13,823 nucleotides of DNA from CAZEFK01 sp964511405 (GTDB taxonomy: Bacteria > Pseudomonadota > Alphaproteobacteria > Elsterales > Elsteraceae). The position numbers and the translations under genes were made by a program. Location of the stretch: assembly GCA_964511405.1 (NCBI GenBank), contig CAZEFK010000192.1:1-13823 (forward strand). Direction: 5' to 3'. The first letter of the stretch is position 1, and each line of letters begins with the position of its first letter. The notes below the pieces were generated by a model, which was not told where the DNA came from, did not search any database, and saw only the letters and a program-made list of their open reading frames with translations. Shown piece after piece: positions 5,586 through 12,452 of the stretch.

Positions 5586-7739
5586 ATGACGTCCGATCCC
5601 GCGGCCGTCACCGGGCCCGCCCCGGGCCCGCGGCGGCGCCTCGCCGACCTGCTGCCCGGCCGCCGGTCCGCCGGCCGCACCTTGATCGCCTTCAGCGCGC
5701 TGGTGGTGGTGGCGTTCTGCGCGGTCGTCCTGCTGGATCTGTGGCAACGCCAGCGGGACACGCTCACCCAGATGGCGCGCATGTCGGAGAACCTGACCCG
5801 GGTGCTCGAACAGCACACCATCCGGACACTGCAGACGGTCGACCTGGTCCTGGCCGCTACCGCCGAGGCTCTGCGCGGGGTCGGCGACCGGCCGCTCGAC
5901 GACCCGGTGGTCCGTGCCCTGCTGCGCCAGAAGGCGGTGGGGACGCCGATCATCCACGACCTGATCGTCGCCGATCCCAGCGGGCGAATCGTGCAGACCG
6001 CCGCGCAGCCCGATGTCTCCGGGCCGTCGCCGTGCGCCGGTCTGGACGCCTCCGATCCGGCCACGACGCTGCGCAGCAGCGCGCCGAGGCTGGCGGCGGC
6101 CAGCACCACGATCACCGTGTGCCGGCCGCTCTACGACCTCATGGGCCAGCCGATCGGCACCCTCGCCGCGGTGCTGCTGCCCCGCTATTTCCAACAGTTC
6201 TACGAGACGCTGAACGTCGGCCGCCATGGCAATATCACGCTGTGGAACGCCAGCGCCGATCTGGTGCTGATCCGGCAGCCGCTCGCCCCCGACCTCCAGG
6301 ACCGGCGCTTCGCCGTCGGGCCGCTGTTCGAGCGTGTTGCGGCCGGCGACCGGGCCGGCACCTTCCGCTCGGTCTCGCCCCTGGACAGCATCGACCGGGT
6401 CGTCAGCTTCCGCGCGGTCGACGGCCGGCCGCTGGTGGTCTCGGTGGGCCTGGCCTCGGCCGACGAGCTGGCCGGCTGGCGCGGCGACATCCGGCTCGGC
6501 CTGTTTGCCAGCGTCGGCATCATCGGCGCCGTGGTCATGCTGACCGCGGTGATCCTGCGCCAGGTCCGGCGCGAGGCGACGACCATGGCGGCGATCCGGC
6601 TGCGCGACAAGGCGTTCGAGACCAGCAGCAACGGCATCGTCATCACCGACGCCGGCTCGCCCGATTTACCGGCGATCTATGTCAACCCGGCCTTCGAGCG
6701 CGTGACCGGCTATGGCGCCGCCGACGTGCTGGGCCACAACCTGCGCCTGCTGCAGGGGCCGTTCACCAGCCAGCCGGCGCTGGACGACCTCCGCAGCGCG
6801 ATCGCCGCGCAGCAGGACTATGTCGGGCTGCTGAAGAACCAGCGCAAGGACGGGTCCGTGCTCTGGAACCAGCTCCATCTGTCGGCGATCCGCGACGACG
6901 CCGGGCAGATCACCCACTATGTCGGCTTCCTGAACGACCTGACCGAGCTCAAGACCGCAACCGAGGACCTGCTCGTGGCCAAGCGCGAGGCCGAGGCGGC
7001 GAACCTGGCCAAGACCCAGTTCCTCAGCGTCATGAGCCACGAGCTGCGCACGCCCCTCAACGCCATCATCGGGTTCTCGGAGGTGATCCGGGACCGGCGG
7101 CTCGGCAACCGCAGCCTCGAGCGCTACCTGGAATACGCCAGCGACATCCACGAGAGCGGCCGCCATCTCCTGGACCTCATCAACGAGATCCTGGACATGG
7201 CCAAGCTCGAATCCCGGCGCATGGAGCTCTATGACGAGCCGATCGAGGTCGCAGCCCTGATCGAGTCCTGCGCCAAGCTGGTGCGCCAGCGCGCCCGCGA
7301 CGGCTCGGTCGTGCTGGTGGTCAACCTGCCGGCCGCCCTGCCCGAGCTCGTGGCCGACATCACCCGGGTCAAGCAGATCGTGATCAACCTCTTGTCCAAC
7401 GCGGTGAAGTTCACACGGCCGGGCGGCCGGGTCTCGATCGCGGCCGAGCTCGAGCGCGACGGCAGCCTGGCGATTACCATCCAGGACACCGGCATCGGCA
7501 TGACCCCGGCGGAGATCGAGATCGCCTTCCAGCCGTTCCGCCAGGTCGAAAACGGCTTTGCCCGCCGCCACGAAGGCACCGGGCTCGGCCTGCCGCTGGC
7601 CAAGGCGCTGCTCGACCTGCATGGCGGCGTATTGCGGCTGGCCAGCGCGCCGGGCCACGGCACCACCGTCAGCGCCATTTTCCCGCCCGCGCGGCTGCGC
7701 ACCCCCTGGGCGATCCGCTCCAGCTCGCTGGCGGTGTGA
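5586..7739 (+). CDS. Membrane sensor histidine kinase with Cache-like and LOV-like PAS domains
   Basis: A 717-residue inner-membrane kinase. Order: cytoplasmic N terminus; TM1 about 32-53; a periplasmic region of about 250 residues, Cache-like in layout (54-303); TM2 about 305-326; PAS about 343-455; coiled linker 456-475; HisKA with phospho-His485 in SVMSHELRTPLNAIIGF; HATPase with N box QIVINLLSNAVKF (Asn604), DTGIGM (Asp634) and EGTGLGLPLAK. There is no receiver domain, so a separate response regulator is needed. The PAS is strikingly LOV-like: GHNLRLLQGP (383-392), KNQRKDGS (Asn418) and WNQLHLS (Asn428). The photoactive Cys is Leu386, and the Gln of the last strand is Leu449. It therefore should not form a flavin-cysteinyl adduct, though a bound flavin is possible. 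ATG 5586 has TGGAG 5 bases upstream. The partner is unknown; the CheY-like protein at 10424-10783 is one candidate. Confidence 0.92.
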   Translation: MTSDPAAVTGPAPGPRRRLADLLPGRRSAGRTLIAFSALVVVAFCAVVLLDLWQRQRDTLTQMARMSENLTRVLEQHTIRTLQTVDLVLAATAEALRGVGDRPLDDPVVRALLRQKAVGTPIIHDLIVADPSGRIVQTAAQPDVSGPSPCAGLDASDPATTLRSSAPRLAAASTTITVCRPLYDLMGQPIGTLAAVLLPRYFQQFYETLNVGRHGNITLWNASADLVLIRQPLAPDLQDRRFAVGPLFERVAAGDRAGTFRSVSPLDSIDRVVSFRAVDGRPLVVSVGLASADELAGWRGDIRLGLFASVGIIGAVVMLTAVILRQVRREATTMAAIRLRDKAFETSSNGIVITDAGSPDLPAIYVNPAFERVTGYGAADVLGHNLRLLQGPFTSQPALDDLRSAIAAQQDYVGLLKNQRKDGSVLWNQLHLSAIRDDAGQITHYVGFLNDLTELKTATEDLLVAKREAEAANLAKTQFLSVMSHELRTPLNAIIGFSEVIRDRRLGNRSLERYLEYASDIHESGRHLLDLINEILDMAKLESRRMELYDEPIEVAALIESCAKLVRQRARDGSVVLVVNLPAALPELVADITRVKQIVINLLSNAVKFTRPGGRVSIAAELERDGSLAITIQDTGIGMTPAEIEIAFQPFRQVENGFARRHEGTGLGLPLAKALLDLHGGVLRLASAPGHGTTVSAIFPPARLRTPWAIRSSSLAV

Positions 7740-7761
7740 CCCGGTAAACGGACGCCCCGGG

Positions 7762-7784
7762 CCCGGCGGCGTCGGGCCGCCGGG
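7762..7784. terminator. Strong GC stem-loop between convergent gene ends
   Basis: CCCGGCGGC (7762-7770) and GCCGCCGGG (7776-7784) form a perfect 9-bp stem with a 5-base loop. It lies 22 bases after the histidine kinase stop and 14 bases past the stop of the broken SEC-C gene on the other strand, where a two-way terminator would be expected. No T-run is present on either side. Confidence 0.45.
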
Positions 7785-7798
7785 GTGGGTAGCACCGG

Positions 7799-8041
7799 CT
7801 ACCGCCAGTAGTCGTGGCGGCCGGTGCCGTCGTGACGGCCGCTGTCCAGGCAGCAGCGCTTGAAACCGCCTCCCGGATCCGCACGGGCAGGGATCCTCAC
7901 GACCGAGCTTCTCGACCAGCTCCTTGTCGCCATGGACGACGCGCAGTCCACGCCTGACCCGGGTCTCGGAATTGAAAGCCCCTCCGGCGCTTGGCCATCG
8001 GCTCAAAAGCAGTAGGGGGCCTCGTATCGATCGCGACGCAT
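7799..8041 (-). pseudogene. SEC-C motif protein, broken by two compensating frameshifts
   Basis: On the minus strand an excellent AAGGAGG Shine-Dalgarno lies 5 bases before ATG 8041. Translation gives MRRDRYEAPYCF and then TGA (8005-8003). Going back one base in the TTTT run before that stop, the frame continues as LSRWPSAGGAFN...RRGLRVVHGDKELVEKLGREDPCPCGSG, a SEC-C zinc motif. At GGGAGGCGG (about 7869-7877), skipping one base restores the first frame and gives GGFKRCCLDSGRHD...DYWR and a TAG at 7801-7799. The joined product is 80 residues and completes the CxC...CC zinc ligands, as in short SEC-C proteins and the SecA C terminus. The two shifts cancel exactly: 243 bases make 81 codons. Each shift alone removes the motif, so as read the gene is dead. 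Paired sequencing errors or recoding are less likely alternatives. Confidence 0.7.
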
Positions 8042-8393
8042 GATCGCCTCCTTCAGCTGAAGCGGGCCCACATAGCGCGAGGAGCCGTGACGGCGCAATG
8101 CCGGGGCCAGAGCGGCGCTGGGCGGCGCCGGGAAGCGAGACATCTTGCTATGGCGTGGTGCGCTTGGCGCGCGGTCTCAGCCCAGCATGGTTAGCCCAAG
8201 CGCCAGGGCAGCGAACGCCAGGACGATCATGCCGACACCCCGGCCGACCGATAGCGCGCCAGCCGCGAAAGAAAGCCACTTCGCTTACTGCGAGGGGCGA
8301 CGGCGGGACAGGACCCTCGGCATGACCGCACGGCCGATCCGCCGGTCGATCCCCTGCGTATTGGTTGCGAACAGGCGCAGATAGGAGCTGGGC
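8042..8393. other. Gene-poor stretch of about 350 bp
   Basis: No intact gene is convincing here. It contains the Shine-Dalgarno of the broken SEC-C gene at its left end, a broken minus-strand membrane ORF (listed separately), and at its right end the AGGAG (8383-8387) of the MpaB-family gene. Short open frames on the plus strand are Arg/Ala/Pro-rich and lack ribosome binding sites. Together with the SEC-C remnant this looks like a decaying segment. Confidence 0.5.
8177..8323 (-). pseudogene. Possible remnant of a small membrane protein gene
   Basis: On the minus strand one frame of 49 codons reads MPRVLSRRRPSQ, a TAA stop (8287-8285), then AKWLSFAAGALSVGRGVG and MIVLAFAALALGLTMLG, ending at TGA 8179-8177. 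The part after the internal stop is a good hydrophobic helix following a basic, aromatic segment. This is typical of one-helix membrane proteins and unlike the Arg/Pro-rich shadows of GC-rich coding DNA. There is no clear Shine-Dalgarno before the first ATG (8323) or the internal ATG that starts the hydrophobic part. It may be a decayed gene, a 17-residue peptide from the internal ATG, or chance. Confidence 0.25.
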
Positions 8394-9284
8394 GTGACCG
8401 CAGACCCGGCCAGGACCTACCGCAAGCCGTTCGGCTGCCTGCACCATCGCGGCATCCGCGACGAGATCGCCCGGCTCGATGCGCAAGCCGACTGCCAACG
8501 CATCGTCCATCTGCTGGCGTGCTACGAGTTTCCCTTCGACCTGCAGCGCTCGCTGGAGCTGGCGCTGTTTCACACCTACGGCAGCGTTCGCGTGTCGCGG
8601 CTGCTGGCCAGGACCGGCGAATTCACGCGGCGTGGCCAGAAGCGCTACGACGACACCCGGATTCTGATCACCCATTTCCTCGAGTCCGGCTGGACCGAGG
8701 GGCCCGGCCGCCGGGCGCTCGAGCGGATGAACGCCATCCACGGTCATTTCGCCATCGACAACGACGATTTCCTGTTCGTGCTGGCGACCTTCGTCAACTT
8801 CCCGATCGACTGGATGCGCGACTATGGCTGGCGCCCGTTTACGCCGCACGAGGCGCGCGCCTGGTTCGCCTTCTTCCAGGAAATCGGCCGCCGCATGGGG
8901 CTTCGAGGGATTCCCGAGACCAAGGGCGACCTCGACCGCTTCGTCGAGGACTATGAGCGCCGCCATCTCGTCTATGCCCCGGCCAACCGGGAGATCGCCG
9001 ACGCGACCATCCGCGTGATGGAGAATTGGCTACCCCGGGGCTTCCGTCGTCTGGTGCGCCCGGCGGTCTGCGCGCTGATCGGCGACCGCCTGCTTGGTGC
9101 CTTCGGCTATTCCCGGCCGCCGCGATGGTTCTGCACGGCCGTGACGTCGACGCTGAAGCTCCGCAGGCTGCCGAAGCGCGTCATCCAGCTCGAGCGCTAT
9201 CCGACGCTGATCGCGACGGCCCGCAATCGAACCTATCCCGGCAACCGCTACGCGATCGAGGACATCGGCCCGTTCGCCCGTTGA
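8394..9284 (+). CDS. MpaB/rubber-oxygenase family protein (DUF2236)
   Basis: A 296-residue member of the DUF2236 family, which includes fungal MpaB and the haem-b latex-clearing protein Lcp. It is predicted to be an oxygenase, substrate unknown. Family landmarks are the R-x-x-R-L-L-x-R-T-G-E-F-x-x-x-G-x-K-R-Y-D-D-T stretch (66-88), FLESGWTEGPGRRALERMN (95-113), and the hallmark IHGHFAIDNDDFLFVLATF (115-133) followed by PIDW and WRPFTPHE. His116 and His118 are candidates for haem contact, inferred from conservation rather than proven. There is no signal peptide. A hydrophobic stretch after residue 205 (RRLVRPAVCALIGDRLLGAF) could touch the membrane. GTG 8394 is the start because AGGAG (8383-8387) lies 6 bases upstream. 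The gene ends directly against the convergent racemase-type gene with no base between. Confidence 0.85.
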   Translation: MTADPARTYRKPFGCLHHRGIRDEIARLDAQADCQRIVHLLACYEFPFDLQRSLELALFHTYGSVRVSRLLARTGEFTRRGQKRYDDTRILITHFLESGWTEGPGRRALERMNAIHGHFAIDNDDFLFVLATFVNFPIDWMRDYGWRPFTPHEARAWFAFFQEIGRRMGLRGIPETKGDLDRFVEDYERRHLVYAPANREIADATIRVMENWLPRGFRRLVRPAVCALIGDRLLGAFGYSRPPRWFCTAVTSTLKLRRLPKRVIQLERYPTLIATARNRTYPGNRYAIEDIGPFAR

Positions 9285-10400
9285 CTAGGCGTCCACGGCG
9301 TAGTGGCTGACCAGGTTCTCGTCGAACTCGAACCCCAGGCCCGGCCCGGTCGGCAGACGCAGGGCGCCGTTCACGACCTCGAGCTGGCGGTCGATGATCC
9401 GGCGGAAGTTCAGCACTTGGTCGTCGGGGAAATATTCGACGAACCGGGCGTTCGGCAGGGACGCCACCAGATGCACGTGCAGGTCATGGAACCAGTGCGG
9501 GCAGACCGTGACGCCATAGCTGTCGGCGGTCGCCGCGATCCGCCGGAATTCGGTGATGCCCCCGCACACCGCGGCGTCGGGCTGCAGCACCATGGCCGCG
9601 CCGCGGTCGAGCAGTGCCTTGAACCGCCAGCGCCCGCCCTCGATCTCGCCGGTGGCCACCGGCACCGGCGTGCGCTCGGCCAGGCGCGCATGGTTGTCGA
9701 GGTCGTCGGGGCTGAACGGCTCCTCGATCCAGTAGGGCCGGTGCGGCTCGAACGCGGCCAGGTACTGCAGGGCGGTCGGCAGGTCCGACCAGGCATTGTT
9801 GGCGTCCAGCATCAACAGGCGGTCAGGCCCAAGCGCGGCCCGCGCCGCCGCCACCCGCGCCTGGTCGGCCCCGGGATCCAGTCGGCCAACCTTGATCTTG
9901 ACCGCCCGGAACCCCTGCGCGACATAGCCTGCCACCTCCTCGGCCAGATGGTCCGGCGTCTTGCCGTCGAGGTAATAGCCGCCGCTGGCATAGGCCGGCA
10001 CGCTGTCGACCGCATGGCAGCCCAGATACTTGTAAAGCGGTAGCTTGGCGGCCCGGGCGTTGCGGTCCCACAGCGCGATGTCGACCGTGCTGAGCGCCCG
10101 CATCACGGCGCCGGTGCGGCCATGCAGCAGCGCTTCCTGGTACATCTCCTGCCACAGGCCCTCGACCTGGTAGGGGTCCTGGCCGACCAGCAGCGGCGCC
10201 AGCAGTTCGCGCACCGCGGTCGCGGCCAGGGCGCCCGCCTTGTGGCCGCCATAGCAGAAGCCGATGCCGTGAAGGCCGTCGTCGGTGTGCAGCTTGACCA
10301 GCACATAGTCGCGGGCGTGGACCAGGCGGCGGGCGAACGCGGTCGGCCGGTCCAGCGGGATGCGGACGGTGCAGGCGACGACCGAGGCGATCTTGGTCAT
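9285..10400 (-). CDS. Mandelate racemase/muconate lactonizing enzyme family protein
   Basis: A 371-residue enolase-superfamily enzyme that should abstract the proton next to a carboxylate, either racemising or dehydrating an acid or acid sugar. All active-site residues of the mandelate racemase subgroup are present: Lys168-x-Lys170 (AVKIKVG), metal ligands Asp199 (LMLDANNAW), Glu226 (WIEEPF) and Glu252 (GEIEGG), the Asp275 (QPDAAVCGG)/His302 (CPHWFHD) dyad and Glu322. Spacings equal those of mandelate racemase within one residue. The N-terminal capping domain (1-130) fixes the substrate and does not match a named subfamily I can recall, so the substrate stays open. The ATG (10400) lies 23 bases after the stop of the response regulator on the same strand, so the two genes are probably one transcript. 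The stop abuts that of the MpaB-family gene. Confidence 0.92.
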   Translation of the reverse strand: MTKIASVVACTVRIPLDRPTAFARRLVHARDYVLVKLHTDDGLHGIGFCYGGHKAGALAATAVRELLAPLLVGQDPYQVEGLWQEMYQEALLHGRTGAVMRALSTVDIALWDRNARAAKLPLYKYLGCHAVDSVPAYASGGYYLDGKTPDHLAEEVAGYVAQGFRAVKIKVGRLDPGADQARVAAARAALGPDRLLMLDANNAWSDLPTALQYLAAFEPHRPYWIEEPFSPDDLDNHARLAERTPVPVATGEIEGGRWRFKALLDRGAAMVLQPDAAVCGGITEFRRIAATADSYGVTVCPHWFHDLHVHLVASLPNARFVEYFPDDQVLNFRRIIDRQLEVVNGALRLPTGPGLGFEFDENLVSHYAVDA

Positions 10401-10423
10401 GGGGTCATCCTGGTCATCGACGG

Positions 10424-10783
10424 TCAGCCCGGGACCGCCAGGGCGGCCCCGACGTCCTCCAGCACCTTGTTGATGTTGAAGGGCTTCAGGATCGTGCGGT
10501 TGACGCCCAGCAGCTTGACCACGCGCAGATACATCTCGGAGACCGACATCGCAATGATCGGCAGCGCCGGATGCGTCCCGCGGATCTCGCGGATCGTCTC
10601 CACGCCCTCCTTGTTCGGCATCAGGATGTCGATCAGCAGCAGGTCGACCGGGTCCTGGGCGAGCACGGCGCCGACCCGGCGGCCGTCGGGCAGGATGATC
10701 ACGCGGTGGCCGATCTTTTCGAGCGCGGCGAGCAGGACGTCGCAGATGATCTCATCATCGTCGACGATCAGGAGGGTCGCCAT
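10424..10783 (-). CDS. Single-domain (CheY-like) response regulator
   Basis: A 119-residue stand-alone receiver domain without an output domain. Asp9 and Asp10 (LIVDDDEI) form the acidic pocket, Asp52 (LLLIDILMPNKEG) is the phosphorylation site, Ser80 (IIAMS) the switch residue and Lys100 (ILKPF) the conserved lysine. ATG 10783 begins exactly at the first beta strand (MATLLIVDD); the frame stays open upstream to 10936 but that extension has no domain and is Arg/Cys-rich. GAGG lies 3 bases upstream of the ATG. No kinase is adjacent; the histidine kinase at 5586-7739 lacks a receiver and is a possible partner. It precedes the racemase-type gene by 23 bases on the same strand, an odd operon partner for a receiver. 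It could act through protein contact or as a phosphate shuttle. Confidence 0.92.
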   Translation of the reverse strand: MATLLIVDDDEIICDVLLAALEKIGHRVIILPDGRRVGAVLAQDPVDLLLIDILMPNKEGVETIREIRGTHPALPIIAMSVSEMYLRVVKLLGVNRTILKPFNINKVLEDVGAALAVPG

Positions 10784-10897
10784 TCGCCTCGTTCCCACCT
10801 CTGCGGCTGCGTTGCCGGAGTCTTCCATGAGGGAAGGCCAAACACAACCCGGCTGCCGCCACCGCGAGTCGTCGACATTTTTATGTAATTGCTTGAT

Positions 10898-10907
10898 CTG
10901 CCGGCAG
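10898..10907. promoter_or_regulatory. 10-bp palindrome upstream of the response regulator
   Basis: CTGCCGGCAG is a perfect palindrome 115 bases before the response regulator ATG, next to the most AT-rich run of the region (10876-10890), where a promoter would be expected. I could not find a convincing -35/-10 pair. Confidence 0.2.
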
Positions 10908-10929
10908 CTTACGGACCCAGCGCGTAACA

Positions 10930-11042
10930 GGGGCAAAAGTCCGGGCGAGCCGTCTCAGCCCCAGCCCCCCGCCGTCATCCCCTAGCGCCTTCGCGGGGAT
11001 GACGAGGACCGGGTTTGGCGGGTCTGCCCGGACTTTTACCCC
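10930..11042. repeat. Composite inverted repeat (17-bp ends) enclosing a REP-like hairpin
   Basis: The outer arms at 10930-10946 (GGGGCAAAAGTCCGGGC) and 11026-11042 (GCCCGGACTTTTACCCC) are reverse complements at 16 of 17 positions, 12 of them contiguous. With one gap the match continues to TAA at 10925 and TTA at 11048, reaching the MocR stop codon. The 79 bases between hold the hairpin listed separately. End repeats, size (113 bp) and absence of coding potential resemble a small non-autonomous palindromic element, but no clear target duplication is visible. It could also serve as transcription end for the MocR gene. Confidence 0.55.
10973..11004. repeat. REP-like palindrome, probable terminator of the MocR gene
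   Basis: CGTCATCCCC (10973-10982) and GGGGATGACG (10995-11004) form a perfect 10-bp stem. Inside it GCG and CGC add three pairs after a two-base TA bulge, closing on a CCTT loop. The GTCATCCCCGCG...GGGGATGAC pattern is common as an intergenic repeat in many GC-rich proteobacteria, from memory. It follows the MocR stop by about 40 bases on that gene's strand. Confidence 0.6.
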
Positions 11043-11045
11043 CTC

Positions 11046-12434
11046 TTACCCCAGCACGGCGGCCAGCCGGTCGACCGCACGGGGCAGCTGGTCCGGCGGC
11101 GTCCCGGCATAGGTCAGGCGCAGGAACGGTCCCGGCGCCTCGCCCGGGAACCAGGGCCGCCCGGGACTGACGATCAGGTCGGCACGGGCGGCGCGGGCGG
11201 CCACCTCGATATCGGACAGCCCGGCCGGCAGCCGGACCCACAGATGGAACCCGCCGGCCGGAAGGCGCGGCAGCGCGGCCGCCCCCAGCCGGGCGCGCAC
11301 GGCATCGGCCAGCGCCGTCCGGCGCGGCCGCAGGGCCTGGCGCAGCGCCTTGAGATGACGCGGCCAGCCGGGGCCGGCGACCAGCTGCAGGGCCGCCTCC
11401 TGCAGCGGGCCGGCCACGAAGAAATCATCCAGGATGCGGGCCGCGCCGAGCCGCGCGCGGGCGGCCCCGGCGGCGCACAGCGCCGCAACGCGCAGGCCGG
11501 GTGCGGCCGCCTTGGTCAGCGACCGGATGTAGACGACATGGCCGTCGCCATCCTCGGCGGCCAGCGGCAGACCCGGCGGCTGGTCGAGCCACAGGTCGCG
11601 CGCCCAGTCGTCCTCGATCACGAACGCGCCGGCGCGGGCGGCCGCGGCCAGCACCGCGGCGCGGCGCTCCGGCGCCAACGCCGCGCCGGATGGATTGGCG
11701 AGCCCGGGCTGGAGGTAGGCCAGGCGCGCACCGGTGCGCCGGAAGGCATCGGCCAGCGCGTCGGGGTCGACGCCCTCCGCGTCGCTCGGCACCGGCACCA
11801 AGTGCAGCCCGGCGGCGTGCGCCGCCGCGATGGCCCCGATATAGCTCGGCGATTCGATCAGGATAGGCGCGCCGGGCCCGGCCAAAGCGCGGACCGCGAC
11901 GGCGATCGCAGCCTGGCCGCCCGAGCAGATCACCACGTCGTGGCTGCGGAAGCGGCCGCCGGCCTCCGCGGCGAACCACGCGCGCAGCGGCTCCAACCCC
12001 TCCACCGGCATGCGCTCCCAGGCGGCCGGGCGGCGCGCCGCCGCGGCCAGGGCCGCCGACAACAAGGGCACCGCCTGCAGTTCCGACGGCAGATAACCGC
12101 CGCTCAGCGACAGGGCCCCGGCCGGTGGCGGCCGCAGCAGCGCGATCAGCGGCTCGGCGTCGGCGCGGCCCGAGCCGAGGGCCAGGGTCTGCCAGCCGAG
12201 GTCACCGGGCCCGGCCGGCGCCGGTGCCGGCCGCACGAAGGTGCCGCGGCCCGGCCGCGCCTCGACCAGCCCGTCGGCAGCCAGACGGGCCAAGGCCCGT
12301 TGCACCGTTACCGGGCTGACCCGATGATCCGCGACCAGCGTTCGCACCGACGGCAACTGGGCGCCCGGCGGCGAGGCGGCGATCGCGGCGCGCAGGCTTT
12401 GAATAACGCGATCGACGCTGTTATCCTGCTCCAT
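11046..12434 (-). CDS. MocR-type transcription regulator (GntR wHTH + aminotransferase-like domain)
   Basis: A 462-residue PLP-dependent regulator. Residues about 5-70 are a GntR winged helix (QLPSVRTLVADHRVSPVTVQRALARLAADGL, GRGTFV). Residues about 105-462 are a fold-type I aminotransferase-like domain: PSYIGAIAAAHAAG, QPGLANPSG (Asn247), VIEDDWARDL (Asp275 for the pyridine nitrogen), SLTKAAAPGLR with PLP-binding Lys308, and FLRLTYAG with carboxylate-binding Arg439. Where GabR and most relatives have Tyr two residues after the Asp, this protein has Trp277. Such proteins sense an amino compound or PLP and usually control the divergent neighbour, here an EamA transporter, and themselves. ATG 12434 overlaps the transporter's ATG by two bases and has no Shine-Dalgarno, so a leaderless mRNA is likely. 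The effector cannot be named. Confidence 0.93.
   Translation of the reverse strand: MEQDNSVDRVIQSLRAAIAASPPGAQLPSVRTLVADHRVSPVTVQRALARLAADGLVEARPGRGTFVRPAPAPAGPGDLGWQTLALGSGRADAEPLIALLRPPPAGALSLSGGYLPSELQAVPLLSAALAAAARRPAAWERMPVEGLEPLRAWFAAEAGGRFRSHDVVICSGGQAAIAVAVRALAGPGAPILIESPSYIGAIAAAHAAGLHLVPVPSDAEGVDPDALADAFRRTGARLAYLQPGLANPSGAALAPERRAAVLAAAARAGAFVIEDDWARDLWLDQPPGLPLAAEDGDGHVVYIRSLTKAAAPGLRVAALCAAGAARARLGAARILDDFFVAGPLQEAALQLVAGPGWPRHLKALRQALRPRRTALADAVRARLGAAALPRLPAGGFHLWVRLPAGLSDIEVAARAARADLIVSPGRPWFPGEAPGPFLRLTYAGTPPDQLPRAVDRLAAVLG
12399..12427 (+). promoter_or_regulatory. Putative sigma-70-type promoter for leaderless EamA-transporter mRNA
   Basis: TTGAAT (12399-12404) and TATCCT (12422-12427) are 17 bases apart, each matching 4 of 6 consensus bases. 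The expected start of transcription, 6-7 bases on, falls at the ATG of the transporter gene (12433). This would explain the missing Shine-Dalgarno. The promoter lies inside the first codons of the divergent MocR gene. Confidence 0.4.
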
Positions 12435-12452
12435 GACGATAGATAGTAACGC
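12404..12452. promoter_or_regulatory. Pair of TAACGC direct repeats flanking the overlapping start codons
   Basis: TAACGC occurs at 12404-12409 and 12447-12452, 43 bp apart, close to four helical turns. The pair brackets the MocR/EamA start codons. Known MocR regulators (GabR, PdxR) bind separated direct repeats on one face of the DNA, so this is a reasonable candidate for the MocR site. Confidence 0.35.

Noticed and set aside
6666..8006. 446-codon minus-strand frame beginning in the SEC-C remnant and running under the kinase gene
   Set aside because: Only its first ~45 codons are meaningful (SEC-C part); the rest is the mirror of the kinase gene reached because of the frameshift.
7799..8041. 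Programmed frameshifting as the main reading of the SEC-C gene
   Set aside because: Two different recoding events in 80 codons without a visible stimulatory structure is much less likely than decay or sequence errors; kept only as an alternative.
8148..8966. 272-codon minus-strand frame overlapping the MpaB-family gene
   Set aside because: The plus strand carries clear DUF2236 motifs and a good start; this frame shows none and is a mirror.
10870..10912. A sigma-70 promoter for the response regulator in the AT-rich run
   Set aside because: TACATA can be read as a -10 on the minus strand, but no acceptable -35 lies 16-18 bases upstream.
10784..10936. N-terminal extension of the response regulator
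   Set aside because: The receiver fold begins exactly at ATG 10783. The extension would add a Cys/Arg-rich segment of no known domain across the presumed promoter.
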